Shown one piece after another: positions 1 through 6,540 of a DNA stretch of 7,465 bases. The stretch comes from an uncultured Rhodopirellula sp. GTDB taxonomy: Bacteria; Planctomycetota; Planctomycetia; Pirellulales; Pirellulaceae. A program made the position numbers and the translations under genes. Each line of letters starts with the position of its first letter. Position 1 is the first letter of the stretch. The notes beneath the pieces are model-generated. The model was not told the origin of the DNA. It was given only the letters and a program-made list of their open reading frames with translations, and did no database searches. The stretch covers positions 1 to 7,465 of the forward strand of contig CAJXTM010000158.1 in the NCBI GenBank assembly GCA_913061385.1, read 5' to 3'.

Positions 1-45
1 GATCAGCCTCGGTCTCGTGGGCTCGGAGATGTGTATAAGAGACAG
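1..45 (+). other. Illumina Nextera (Tn5) i7-side adapter, not genomic
   Basis: Bases 27-45 are the 19-base Tn5 mosaic end (AGATGTGTATAAGAGACAG). Bases 12-26 are the Nextera read-2 primer part (GTCTCGTGGGCTCGG). Bases 4-11 (CAGCCTCG) are the reverse complement of an 8-base i7 index, CGAGGCTG, and 1-3 begin the outer adapter. Translated, this stretch gives the well-known artefact peptide MGSEMCIRDS, so an ORF started at base 17 has a false N-terminus. Genomic sequence begins at base 46. Confidence 0.98.
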
Positions 46-46
46 T

Positions 47-1078
47 GCCATCACAGGAAAACCAGTGCACTGGAAGTGGCGAATGCGTTCGGCGCCAATT
101 GCCTTTGCCAACAAGACCCGCGAATTGGTTCAACAGTTGGGTTATCCTGATATCCTGTTCTGCACCGACATGCTCGATCTACCCGTCTATCTGGGACTGC
201 TAGGCGATCCACGCATTCAACAAGTCTCCAAAGTCCTCTATTTCCACGAGAACCAGTGGACATATCCGGTTTCGCCGACCAAGAGGGTCGACAATCATTT
301 CGGATACACAAATTTGCTGTCGGCCATTGCTGCCGATGAAGTCTGGTTCAACTCACAATTTCACCTCCGTGATTTCATCAGAGGCAGCAGAAACTTCCTG
401 AAACAAATGCCCGATACTCGCGAGCTACACCACTTGGAGGCGTTGGAGGAAAAATCTCGCATCATTCCTCCAGGTTTTTCCATTCCTGAAAACCTACCCG
501 CGCCGTCCTCAATCTCGGCAAATAAAAGCGATGAGGATACCGAAATCACTATCGGTTGGGTATCAAGGTGGGAGTATGACAAATGCCCCGAAGCATTTGT
601 CACCCTGCTGGGGATGCTTACGGCTGCCGGCATAAAATTCAAGCTCATCTTATTGGGAGCGAGACCTCGACACCCTGTTCCAGAATTAAAAGAAATCTTT
701 GAACGGTACCAGCATCAAATCCTGCACGACGGGTTTGCTAAAGACCTAGATGCTTACTGGCGTCTGCTTGGACAAATGGATGTCGTGGTTTCCACCGCCA
801 ACCATGAGTTTTTCGGAATCGCAATTTGCGAAGCGATTTGGGCGGGTGCTGTCCCAATCGTCCCCGATCGCCTGAGCTACACAGAACACATACCGCAAAG
901 CTGTCGATATGAATCACTTGATGATGCAGTCGGTCTGATAGCACATAATTCTTCGAGTTCCGCAAGAATTCATCAAAGCAGAATCTGCAAAACACAAATT
1001 ACAGGCTTGCAAACGGATGATATCGTCAAGAAGATCGACATTCACCTGTCCCAACTGGTAGGCCGATCTCGCGGCTAA
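47..1078 (+). CDS. tRNA-queuosine mannosyltransferase-like glycosyltransferase (DUF3524 + GT4), 5'-truncated
   Basis: This is the C-terminal 343 residues of a GT4-fold glycosyltransferase of the DUF3524 family, whose animal member (QTMAN/GTDC1) mannosylates queuosine in the tRNA-Asp anticodon. The DUF3524 signature opens the fragment: HWKWRMR (about 68-88), CTDMLDLPVYLGLL, YFHENQWTYP (HENQ at 244-255) and NHFGYTNLLSAIAADEVWFNS (292-354). The GT4 half follows, with GWVSRWEYDKCPE near 553-591 and an EX7E nucleotide-sugar motif (Glu codons 806-808 and 830-832) in HEFFGIAICE, then VPIVPD and YTEHIP. About 45 N-terminal residues, including the usual GGSH-type motif, should be missing; the upstream 'start' lies in adapter. 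The TAA at 1076-1078 is genuine. The gene converges on the decarboxylase with a 67 bp gap and no convincing terminator. The family call is strong; the exact acceptor (queuosine) is inferred from the family. Confidence 0.88.
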   Translation, partial: AITGKPVHWKWRMRSAPIAFANKTRELVQQLGYPDILFCTDMLDLPVYLGLLGDPRIQQVSKVLYFHENQWTYPVSPTKRVDNHFGYTNLLSAIAADEVWFNSQFHLRDFIRGSRNFLKQMPDTRELHHLEALEEKSRIIPPGFSIPENLPAPSSISANKSDEDTEITIGWVSRWEYDKCPEAFVTLLGMLTAAGIKFKLILLGARPRHPVPELKEIFERYQHQILHDGFAKDLDAYWRLLGQMDVVVSTANHEFFGIAICEAIWAGAVPIVPDRLSYTEHIPQSCRYESLDDAVGLIAHNSSSSARIHQSRICKTQITGLQTDDIVKKIDIHLSQLVGRSRG

Positions 1079-1145
1079 GGCGAAGGACCTCGCGACAAAC
1101 AACTCCACCGCCTGCAGGCTTCGCTTGAAAACAACGAGCGGCCAG

Positions 1146-2840
1146 TCACCCCACTTGCTCACCCATTCGTGCCGCAAGTTTCTTTAGTGTTCGACTGGCA
1201 TCGTTTTCAAGTAATTTAGCATGAATCATGTGCGTTTGTGACCGATCGTTCCACGCGAGATCCAATGCTTGTTCAAACTCACCCTCAGTCAATACAAGAT
1301 GCCCAACACCACCACCATAAGCCTTCAACAAATCACAATAATTCCATGGGTTAATCTCGTTGTACTTCCACTGCCCCGCTTGCAAATATCGCTCGGTTCC
1401 ATACCCATGGTTGTCTAACAGGATGATCACGGGAGCATGCCCTTTTGCAATCAGAGTGCTGAGCTCCTGGCCGGTCATCTGGAAGGCTCCATCGCCCACA
1501 ATCACAACCACACGATGCTTCGGACAAACCGTTGCAGCACCGAGAGCGGCAGGGATACTGAATCCCATGGAAGTGTAGTAGGCGGGACTCAGAAACTCAC
1601 CCCGATCATGAATGGTCAACTCTGTCGCTGCAAACAGTGCATCGCCGACGTCTGCAACAACAATTGATTCTGCGTCAAGCCGTTGATTCAACACTGCCAT
1701 CATTCGGCTGGTGCGCAGTGGCTGTTGCCCGTCACTCACATGTCTTGCGTTTTGTTCATGATCCAATTTCAGTGAGGCAGGAATTTCACGCGTAGTGGAT
1801 TTCAGATCGGCGGCAATGAGCCCCTCGATAAACTGTTTCAGTTCCACGTGATGATAGTAGTGATGCGAAATACGAAGCTCTTCGCTTGTGGCGTAAACGC
1901 ATCGGTCAGGATCAAGTTTAGCCGTGTAGACACCAAGGTTGATATCACTCAGAAATGTTCCCAGCATCAGCACAAGATCACTGTCTTCGACAAATCGTGT
2001 CACCTCTTCGTTTCCGATCGCTCCCTCGTATAACCCGATGAAGAGCGGATGGCATTCACTCACAACGCTTTTCCCCAACATCGTCGTTGAAATGGGAATA
2101 TTGCAAGCCTCAGCAAGCTCCAGCAGCTGATCTTGAAGACCAAATCGATGAACTTCGACCCCTGCGAGAATCACGGGTTTTTTGGCCGTCGAAAGACGAG
2201 TGCAAGTTTCAGAAATGGCCTCAGCTGTCGCAGCATCATTATTTTCGTGAACCTGACGCGAATAACCATGAGCAACAGGAGGTACAACATGCACCATATC
2301 GCGTGGTAATTCGATATATACCGGACGTTTGAATCGATCACAGGCATCAAGGACGCGATCAATTTCGGAAAACGCGGTCAGGGGATCGCTTAAATCTGCA
2401 CCTGCGATCGTGAACTTTTCAAACACGTCGATTTGAGTGCGAAAATCACGCACCATGTGATGAAGCAAAGCGTCTCCCTTTCTCTCACTCATCCCAGGTG
2501 AACCCGAGATTACCACCACAGGTGACTTCTCTGCGTAAGCTCCCGCGATCGAATTAGAAACACTCAGACCACCCACACAGTACGTTACACAAACCGCACC
2601 CATCCCATTGATCCTTGCGTAAGCATCAGCCGCAAACCCCGCACAATCTTCACGAGTACAGCCAACCACATTGATTGGACTTTTCTCCAGTTCACTGTAG
2701 AAAGACAAGATGTAGTCACCGGGAATTCCAAAGAGATCATGAATTCCATAGTCACGCAAACGTTGAATCCGGTAACCACCAATGGTGAACTCAGCTGTGT
2801 TGCGGCGTTGATTTCCTGTGATGTCAGTTTGAGCAGTCAT
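1146..2840 (-). CDS. Thiamine-diphosphate-dependent 2-oxo acid decarboxylase (pyruvate/indolepyruvate decarboxylase family)
   Basis: The protein has 564 residues, the usual length of PDC/IPDC enzymes. These cytoplasmic ThDP enzymes decarboxylate a 2-oxo acid to an aldehyde. The N-terminal PYR domain shows Asp42 in GIPGDY, cofactor-activating Glu64 in REDCAGFAADAYAR and the His127-His128 pair in DALLHHM. The C-terminal PP domain shows VGDGAF (Asp450), Asn477 and Glu483 in DNHGYGTE. These correspond to Asp27, Glu50, His113/114, Asp440, Asn467 and Glu473 of the Zymomonas enzyme, so the active site looks complete. Thr482 replaces the Zymomonas Ile472 that closes the pocket, which suggests a substrate larger than pyruvate. 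I chose the ATG at 2840 because AGAG lies 8 bases upstream; a TTG two codons earlier is possible, and the frame is closed by a stop just before it. The gene appears to be transcribed alone. The substrate (indolepyruvate, branched-chain or phenylpyruvate) is not resolved. Confidence 0.9.
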   Translation of the reverse strand: MTAQTDITGNQRRNTAEFTIGGYRIQRLRDYGIHDLFGIPGDYILSFYSELEKSPINVVGCTREDCAGFAADAYARINGMGAVCVTYCVGGLSVSNSIAGAYAEKSPVVVISGSPGMSERKGDALLHHMVRDFRTQIDVFEKFTIAGADLSDPLTAFSEIDRVLDACDRFKRPVYIELPRDMVHVVPPVAHGYSRQVHENNDAATAEAISETCTRLSTAKKPVILAGVEVHRFGLQDQLLELAEACNIPISTTMLGKSVVSECHPLFIGLYEGAIGNEEVTRFVEDSDLVLMLGTFLSDINLGVYTAKLDPDRCVYATSEELRISHHYYHHVELKQFIEGLIAADLKSTTREIPASLKLDHEQNARHVSDGQQPLRTSRMMAVLNQRLDAESIVVADVGDALFAATELTIHDRGEFLSPAYYTSMGFSIPAALGAATVCPKHRVVVIVGDGAFQMTGQELSTLIAKGHAPVIILLDNHGYGTERYLQAGQWKYNEINPWNYCDLLKAYGGGVGHLVLTEGEFEQALDLAWNDRSQTHMIHAKLLENDASRTLKKLAARMGEQVG

Positions 2841-3281
2841 GAGCAAATCTCTTCAATCGTTATCGGAAGTTCAACGATGAGCAACGAGTACGAGATCCGC
2901 ACCACGCGACATCGATATCTATTTCAATTAAAACCCCGTCCAAGCGTCACCCTCCTTTAGACTTCTCTCATGTCATTGATTTGAACGCACTTGGAACTGC
3001 TTCTCTGTACTACAAATACCGTGATAGGCCGCAGCCAACCACGCTCAACGTTGTTCTACGCAACCGCTTCCCAATCGGATCACGAAGACCCAAATACAAT
3101 GTGCGCGGCAACGAGAACGCATCTCAGTCTGTCGCGTTGACGAATCTCTTACAAAAGGCCCCAATTCATTCGGCTAAAATCAGAACGCGTGTTTGCTGTC
3201 ACAAATTGCACGCTTTCCAGTCTCTGGCACAATCCGACGCATGTGATTCTGTCTGGTTATCTCAGACACAGGAGAAAAACA
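2841..3281. other. 441 bp spacer between decarboxylase and receiver-ATPase genes
   Basis: Both flanking genes are on the - strand, so this spacer should hold the end of the receiver-ATPase transcript and the decarboxylase promoter. I find no clear -35/-10 pair and no hairpin with a T-run. The only notable content is a strong Shine-Dalgarno and short ORF at 2860-2955. A + strand ORF across 2981-3334 has no recognisable domain, a composition unlike a protein, and runs antisense into the receiver-ATPase gene, so I do not call it. Confidence 0.5.
2860..2943 (-). CDS. Possible 27-residue leader ORF upstream of the decarboxylase
   Basis: Read on the - strand, AAGGAGG (about 2950-2956) is the best Shine-Dalgarno in the window. 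It is followed after 7 bases by TTG at 2943-2941. That frame stays open for 27 codons and stops with TAA at 2862-2860, which is 19 bases before the decarboxylase ATG. The peptide starts MDGVLIEIDIDVAW and contains two Cys and several Arg in its second half. It resembles no family I know. A translated leader could couple to or regulate decarboxylase expression, but an open frame of this size arises easily by chance. The ribosome-binding site is the only positive evidence. Confidence 0.2.
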   Translation of the reverse strand: MDGVLIEIDIDVAWCGSRTRCSSLNFR

Positions 3282-4184
3282 TCAATGCGAACGGGCATTT
3301 TTCACAAGCGTCACTTCGTTACCTTCAAGATTAAACTGCAAATCATCAGTGAGCCTCTCCATCAGCAAAAGGCCGTGGCCTGATTCGTTCTTCAGGCGAG
3401 CAAGCGTTGCCGAATCAAAGAAATGCTCCACGTTAAATCCATCTCCTCCGTCGCGCACTGTAATTTTGATTCCTGACACTTCAGCGACAACTCGCACTTG
3501 AGTGCGCCGATCTTTGTAGGGCGCTTCCGCCTTGCGTTTCTCGATTAAGTCGGTGGTTGCGTGCCCAAACACGATTTGGTGCTGGCTAGGAGTAACCGAA
3601 GCCCCCAACCCCAGATTGCCACGATACATTGCGTTCACCAAAGCATGTTCCAAGGCGACCCCCAATCGCGTACGCTCTGCTCCCGAAAGCAAACGCATTC
3701 CCTGAGAGACCTGAACCACCAGCGTCACAAGTGGCGAGATCAAACGCGGATCGTTTGGCAACTCAAACTCAAAAGTATTGGATTTAAGCCGCGAAAGAAG
3801 AGCCCCATACGGGTCATTACCGAAGGTGACTCGCAACGCCGTTTCAACCGTCTCAATCAGCAGCACTTGGAGGTGTTCTTCCGAGACGCACCCGACAGCT
3901 CCTGCCCGCAAAGCATCGTCGGCATGCTGCTCAGCGCCCGCTGGCGTGATGAATATCACGACTACATCTGGAAAGTGCGTCTGAACTACACGCACAAACT
4001 CTGCACCGCTCATTTCTTTGAGGTTAAGGTCTGCAATCACCAAATGTATTGCACCACCCCGCAGTGTGTGGATGGCATCTTTACCACTACTGGCGTGCTT
4101 GACCTCATGCCCAATTCGCTCGAGCAAAATACGGATCTCAACAGCACGTGTTGGGCTAGACTGCACGAGCAGTATTTCCGCCAT
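3282..4184 (-). CDS. Receiver domain fused to RsbW/SpoIIAB-like ATP-binding domain (HATPase_c_2)
   Basis: The protein has 300 residues counted from ATG 4184. Residues 1-120 are a CheY-like receiver (MAEILLVQSSPTR...) with phospho-acceptor Asp52 in LVIADLNLKEMSG and Thr80 in IFITP. Residues 150-295 are a GHKL ATPase of the anti-sigma kinase type: N-box ALEHALVNAMYRGN (Asn184), G1 box VRDGGDGFN (Asp245) and G2 box GHGLLLMERLTDD. Such fusions likely transduce a phospho-signal to a cytoplasmic partner-switch or sigma-factor circuit. The receiver lacks the usual acidic pair (Gln8-Ser9) and the conserved Lys (Glu102-Glu103 region), and His180 replaces the N-box Glu, so both domains look atypical. 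ATG 4184 is preferred because receivers start with this M-x-x-ILLV pattern. Starting at TTG 4247 would add 21 residues made largely from an 18-base tandem repeat. The gene lies downstream of the M42 peptidase. Confidence 0.88.
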   Translation of the reverse strand: MAEILLVQSSPTRAVEIRILLERIGHEVKHASSGKDAIHTLRGGAIHLVIADLNLKEMSGAEFVRVVQTHFPDVVVIFITPAGAEQHADDALRAGAVGCVSEEHLQVLLIETVETALRVTFGNDPYGALLSRLKSNTFEFELPNDPRLISPLVTLVVQVSQGMRLLSGAERTRLGVALEHALVNAMYRGNLGLGASVTPSQHQIVFGHATTDLIEKRKAEAPYKDRRTQVRVVAEVSGIKITVRDGGDGFNVEHFFDSATLARLKNESGHGLLLMERLTDDLQFNLEGNEVTLVKNARSH

Positions 4185-4200
4185 GTGCGAGATATCCCCA

Positions 4201-4236
4201 GTTGCTTTCACCAAAACGGTTGCTTTCACCAAAACG
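4201..4236. repeat. 18-bp perfect tandem duplication just upstream of the receiver-ATPase start
   Basis: GTTGCTTTCACCAAAACG occurs at 4201-4218 and again exactly at 4219-4236. It ends 17 bases upstream of the preferred ATG (4184, - strand). If translation began at TTG 4247 it would encode two copies of TVLVKA. It lies in the 5' leader under the preferred start and may affect spacing or structure there. Confidence 0.9.
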
Positions 4237-4243
4237 GTCACAC

Positions 4244-4510
4244 TCAAACGGCTCTTAGCTTAACAGTTCCGGAGACTGCAATGCGAATTGCCGCGATTGC
4301 TAGTAGAAACCGCGATGTGGCAACTTCATGCAGGATCGTCTGCAATGGCCTGAAACCCGTCCAATTGGCAGCGGAACAATGGTTCGCTCTCGCTGCTAGT
4401 TTGGAACCTGAAAACGACAACAGGCCCGCACCTAACGCAGAAACAGACAGCAACAACAATCCCGAGCGGATTAACTTGACCTTCCACTCGTCCTCTTCCC
4501 GAGGCCTCAA
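4244..4510 (-). CDS. Possible small membrane or secreted protein (88 residues), unrecognised
   Basis: This ORF fills the 322 bp gap between the M42 peptidase and the receiver-ATPase. It begins with TTG at 4510, overlapping the peptidase TGA as TTGA, and its own TGA (4246-4244) overlaps a TTG at 4247 the same way. Such overlaps are typical of translational coupling. The sequence has a charged start (REEDEWKVK), then a hydrophobic stretch of about 20 residues (LIRSGLLLLSVSALGAGLL) that could be a membrane segment or signal peptide. A weaker hydrophobic patch lies near the C-terminus (FLLAIAAIRIAV). Against it are the TTG start, no Shine-Dalgarno, no known family, and a competing ATG-started frame at 4529-4326. 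It may simply be a non-coding spacer. Confidence 0.28.
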   Translation of the reverse strand: MRPREEDEWKVKLIRSGLLLLSVSALGAGLLSFSGSKLAARANHCSAANWTGFRPLQTILHEVATSRFLLAIAAIRIAVSGTVKLRAV

Positions 4511-5577
4511 AGTCCGGGGGTAAAATCATCTTCAGACGACAACCCTAGAGCAAACTCCGCCAACAACTGAGCGACATGTTGAATATCTTTCAGCGAAACA
4601 ACCTCGACTGCGGAATGCATGTACCGATTTGGGATAGCAACCAATCCGGTCGCAACGCCAGATCCATGAATCTGCAACACGTTAGCATCATTCGGTGTGG
4701 CTCGGCCGATCGCCGCCAACTGGTAGGGAATGGAGTATTGCTCGCACAGTTCGATGAGTCGCTGTGAAACTTTTGGGTTGATATTTGGCCCCCGAAAGAT
4801 CACTGGACCATCTCCAAGCGAAATATGCCCTTGTCGTTGCTTATCAATGGTTGGACAGTCCGAGGCGTGTGTCACATCAACCGCGATCGCAACCTCGGGT
4901 TGGATACTTCCAGCGGCAGTGATCGCGCCGCGCAGACCAATTTCCTCTTGAACGGTTGAAACGGAGTGAAGATGGCACCTTAAGTCCTGCGTCGCCGTGC
5001 AAGCACGGCGCAGTGCTTCCATCACGGCCCACATGCCAGTCTTGTTGTCCATCCCGGGCCCAGAAACAAGGTCACCCATCAGCGGTTGATATCGCAACGC
5101 GAGTGTGATCGGATCTCCAACCATCACTTTTTCCGATGCTTCCTTCCCGTCCACGGCTCCAATGTCGAGCCACAGGTCATTGACATCGACGACTTTTTTA
5201 CGCTCATCAGCCGTCAGAAGGTGAATTGGCTTGCGGCTGATCACAGCAGGAACGAGCCCATTCCGAGTCCATATCGACATCGCCTGCCCAATCAACTGCT
5301 GCGGGTCCCAGCCCCCAATCGTCTGCGCGAAAACAAAACCTGCATCATTAATGTAGGAAACCAGCATTCCAATCTGATCACAGTGCCCTGCATACATCAA
5401 CCGAGGCCCCTCAGGCATCCCAGCTGATGCGATCACATTACCATGCACATCAACGCGAACTTCATCCGCGAACGCAGAGATGTAATCGCGGATCACCGCC
5501 TGAATCGGTTCTTCGTACCCTGATGGACTGGGAGTCTCGATTGCCGTTTGAAAAAATTTGGCTGCAGATTCATCCAT
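4507..5577 (-). CDS. M42 family metallopeptidase (glutamyl/deblocking aminopeptidase, FrvX-like)
   Basis: The protein has 356 residues from ATG 5577, the normal length for M42 peptidases. These are cytosolic di-metal aminopeptidases that form large tetrahedral assemblies and trim peptides. The N-terminus has the family's ETPSPSGYE, followed by ligand and catalytic candidates in order: His65 and Asp67 (AGHCDQIGM), Asp177 (GPGMDNKTG), Glu211-Glu212 (TVQEEIGLRGA), Asp234 (AVDVTHASD) and His321 (RYMHSAVEV). All are present, so it should be active. The inserted beta-domain lies at about 70-165. ATG 5577 is preferred over GTG 5592 because M42 proteins start just before this helix and GGAAC sits about 9 bases upstream. 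It is the first confident gene of a - strand run leading to the receiver-ATPase, with a TTGA junction to the doubtful 88-codon ORF. Peptide specificity cannot be read from sequence. Confidence 0.93.
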   Translation of the reverse strand: MDESAAKFFQTAIETPSPSGYEEPIQAVIRDYISAFADEVRVDVHGNVIASAGMPEGPRLMYAGHCDQIGMLVSYINDAGFVFAQTIGGWDPQQLIGQAMSIWTRNGLVPAVISRKPIHLLTADERKKVVDVNDLWLDIGAVDGKEASEKVMVGDPITLALRYQPLMGDLVSGPGMDNKTGMWAVMEALRRACTATQDLRCHLHSVSTVQEEIGLRGAITAAGSIQPEVAIAVDVTHASDCPTIDKQRQGHISLGDGPVIFRGPNINPKVSQRLIELCEQYSIPYQLAAIGRATPNDANVLQIHGSGVATGLVAIPNRYMHSAVEVVSLKDIQHVAQLLAEFALGLSSEDDFTPGL

Positions 5578-5607
5578 GCTGTATTGTTCCACAGGACGAG
5601 TGTTGAG

Positions 5608-5703
5608 TTAATTTGCTGAGGTCAGTTCCCAGAGTACAGCATATCCGATGTACTTAAAGATAGATCCCCGCAAGAGTAGGGCTAATCTCACAAACGTAAA
5701 CAT
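5608..5703 (-). CDS. Possible 31-residue hydrophobic small ORF upstream of the M42 peptidase
   Basis: An ATG at 5703 opens 31 codons ending with TAA at 5610-5608. The start MFTFVRLALLLRGSIF is hydrophobic. The stop lies 30 bases before the peptidase ATG, and the start overlaps the end of the 94-codon ORF by 16 bases. A G-rich GGGGGGAGGA tract abuts the ATG, but the spacing is too short for a standard ribosome-binding site. No family is recognised. It could equally be untranslated leader of the peptidase. Confidence 0.13.
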   Translation of the reverse strand: MFTFVRLALLLRGSIFKYIGYAVLWELTSAN

Positions 5704-5972
5704 TCCTCCCCCCAATCGTTAAGCAAGCCGAGCGAGCGACTTGCCCAGCGTCCGACGCTCACGCGATGCAGATCCACTAAATACTCAAGCATCGGCTGAC
5801 ATGTCCCGTCTCTACCGACCACGCTCACCTCGCTGACCCATCGGACCGCGCATGGCTCCCCTGTCAGCCAGCACTCAAACGCAGACTCTCCTAAAACCGG
5901 ACGCCTCACCTCTGTCACGGCAGCCGCCTGAAACGCACTGGCAGTTCCTTGCGACCGAACCAGCAGACCCAT
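5688..5972 (-). CDS. Hypothetical 94-residue protein, unrecognised
   Basis: ATG 5972 is preceded by AGGAGG with an ideal 6-base spacer (5979-5984 on the - strand), among the better ribosome-binding sites in the window. Third codon positions are rich in G and C, and residue use is protein-like, with no runs. The protein starts MGLLVRSQGTASAFQAA and later has an acidic/aromatic stretch (PMLEYLVDLHR) and ends LLNDWGEECLRL. I see no signal peptide, membrane segment or known motif. It sits in the same orientation as the peptidase, 110 bases upstream of it. The alternative is that it is part of a dispersed, purine-rich intergenic repeat that happens to stay open. A + strand ORF (5852-6250) overlaps it antisense and has weaker support. 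Function unknown. Confidence 0.33.
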   Translation of the reverse strand: MGLLVRSQGTASAFQAAAVTEVRRPVLGESAFECWLTGEPCAVRWVSEVSVVGRDGTCQPMLEYLVDLHRVSVGRWASRSLGLLNDWGEECLRL

Positions 5973-6275
5973 CTTGCCCCTCCTCGACCCTAAACCTTCC
6001 GCTTCGCTCGCTTCAAACTTTAATGGAAACGATCCGTCGTTCTGAGTTTAGCGGTCAAAATGGTTCCGGTAGGTCGCACCACGTAAACGGGATGCGGCAA
6101 AAGAGAGACCGCGGCGAAAGATTTCAAAAAAACTTTTCTAAAACGCGGCTCGATCATGCCCCTGCGCGAAACCCCTCCGATCGCTCTGATTCTTCGGAAT
6201 TAACGTACTTTTCGCATGGTGTACTCCATTTCCGAAATGCGAACTTGTGACCAATGCACCGACGAAACCGTTGAT
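5973..6275. other. Gene-free stretch, nothing recognised
   Basis: A + strand frame is open from 5852 to 6250, but its translation is low-complexity in character (rich in Ser, Arg, Pro, Asn), has no domain, and lacks a good ribosome-binding site. I therefore do not call it. I see no tRNA, repeat array or convincing promoter. The stretch may hold the promoter for - strand genes leading to the peptidase. Confidence 0.4.
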
Positions 6276-6540
6276 AGTGCTTGTTCCTAATCAAACGCAC
6301 TAAAGAGTTACCCCGGTTTTACTCGAAACTAACTTTCGGACAGCGAACCCTTCCAAGGGGCTGAGTTCAACTTCCCACGGTTTTCCGTGGGCGACTGAGC
6401 TCGAACTCTTGGAAAAGGACGAGGTTCAACCCAGGGGGGATTCTGGGAAATGCAACAGGCTGCTGCCGAATCGCATGACGCGACAAGGCAGCGACCACGA
6501 GCGGCTCGGCGGCCATAGCCGAACGTTCCTGCATTGAACG
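6276..6540. ncRNA. Hairpin-dense region, candidate structured non-coding RNA
   Basis: Inverted repeats follow one another here. AGTGC 6276-6280 pairs with 6297-6301. A nested arm pairs GAACC 6345-6349 with 6423-6427, TTCCAA 6351-6356 with 6409-6414, GAGTTC 6363-6368 with 6403-6408, and CCCACGG 6374-6380 with 6385-6391 around a TTTT loop. CCCAG 6430-6434 pairs with 6443-6447. GCTGCC 6462-6467 pairs with 6487-6492 and encloses TCGC 6471-6474 with 6480-6483, leaving a symmetric 3x3 internal loop. TCGGC 6506-6510 pairs with 6518-6522, and CGTTC 6524-6528 with 6536-6540. No ORF explains this. It lies 379 bases before the HTH-receiver gene. The strand is unknown, because the helices are all Watson-Crick, and no known RNA class is recognised. 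Short helices occur by chance; the nested ones are the stronger evidence. Confidence 0.3.

Noticed and set aside
1080..1124. GCGAAG/CTTCGC inverted repeat between convergent genes as a bidirectional terminator
   Set aside because: The loop is 33 bases and there is no T-run on either side.
3250..3268. TGTCTG/CAGACA hairpin just downstream of the receiver-ATPase gene as a terminator
   Set aside because: Only 6 bp, and no T-run follows on the - strand.
2981..3334. 117-codon + strand ORF in the decarboxylase upstream spacer
   Set aside because: No family, no ribosome-binding site, and it runs antisense into the receiver-ATPase gene.
3561..4523. 320-codon + strand ORF
   Set aside because: It is antisense to the receiver-ATPase gene, whose domains are unmistakable. 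Its translation is rich in His, Gln, Arg and Ser with no domain.
4326..4529. 67-codon - strand ORF with ATG start across the peptidase end
   Set aside because: It overlaps the peptidase C-terminus in another frame; no domain, and residue use looks random.
5196..5216. CTGATGA hammerhead-like core on the - strand
   Set aside because: It lies within the peptidase coding sequence (LTADERKK), and I found no matching GAAA and stem arrangement.
5852..6250. 132-codon + strand ORF
   Set aside because: Low-complexity-like composition, no ribosome-binding site, and antisense to a better supported 94-codon ORF. A repeat origin cannot be excluded.
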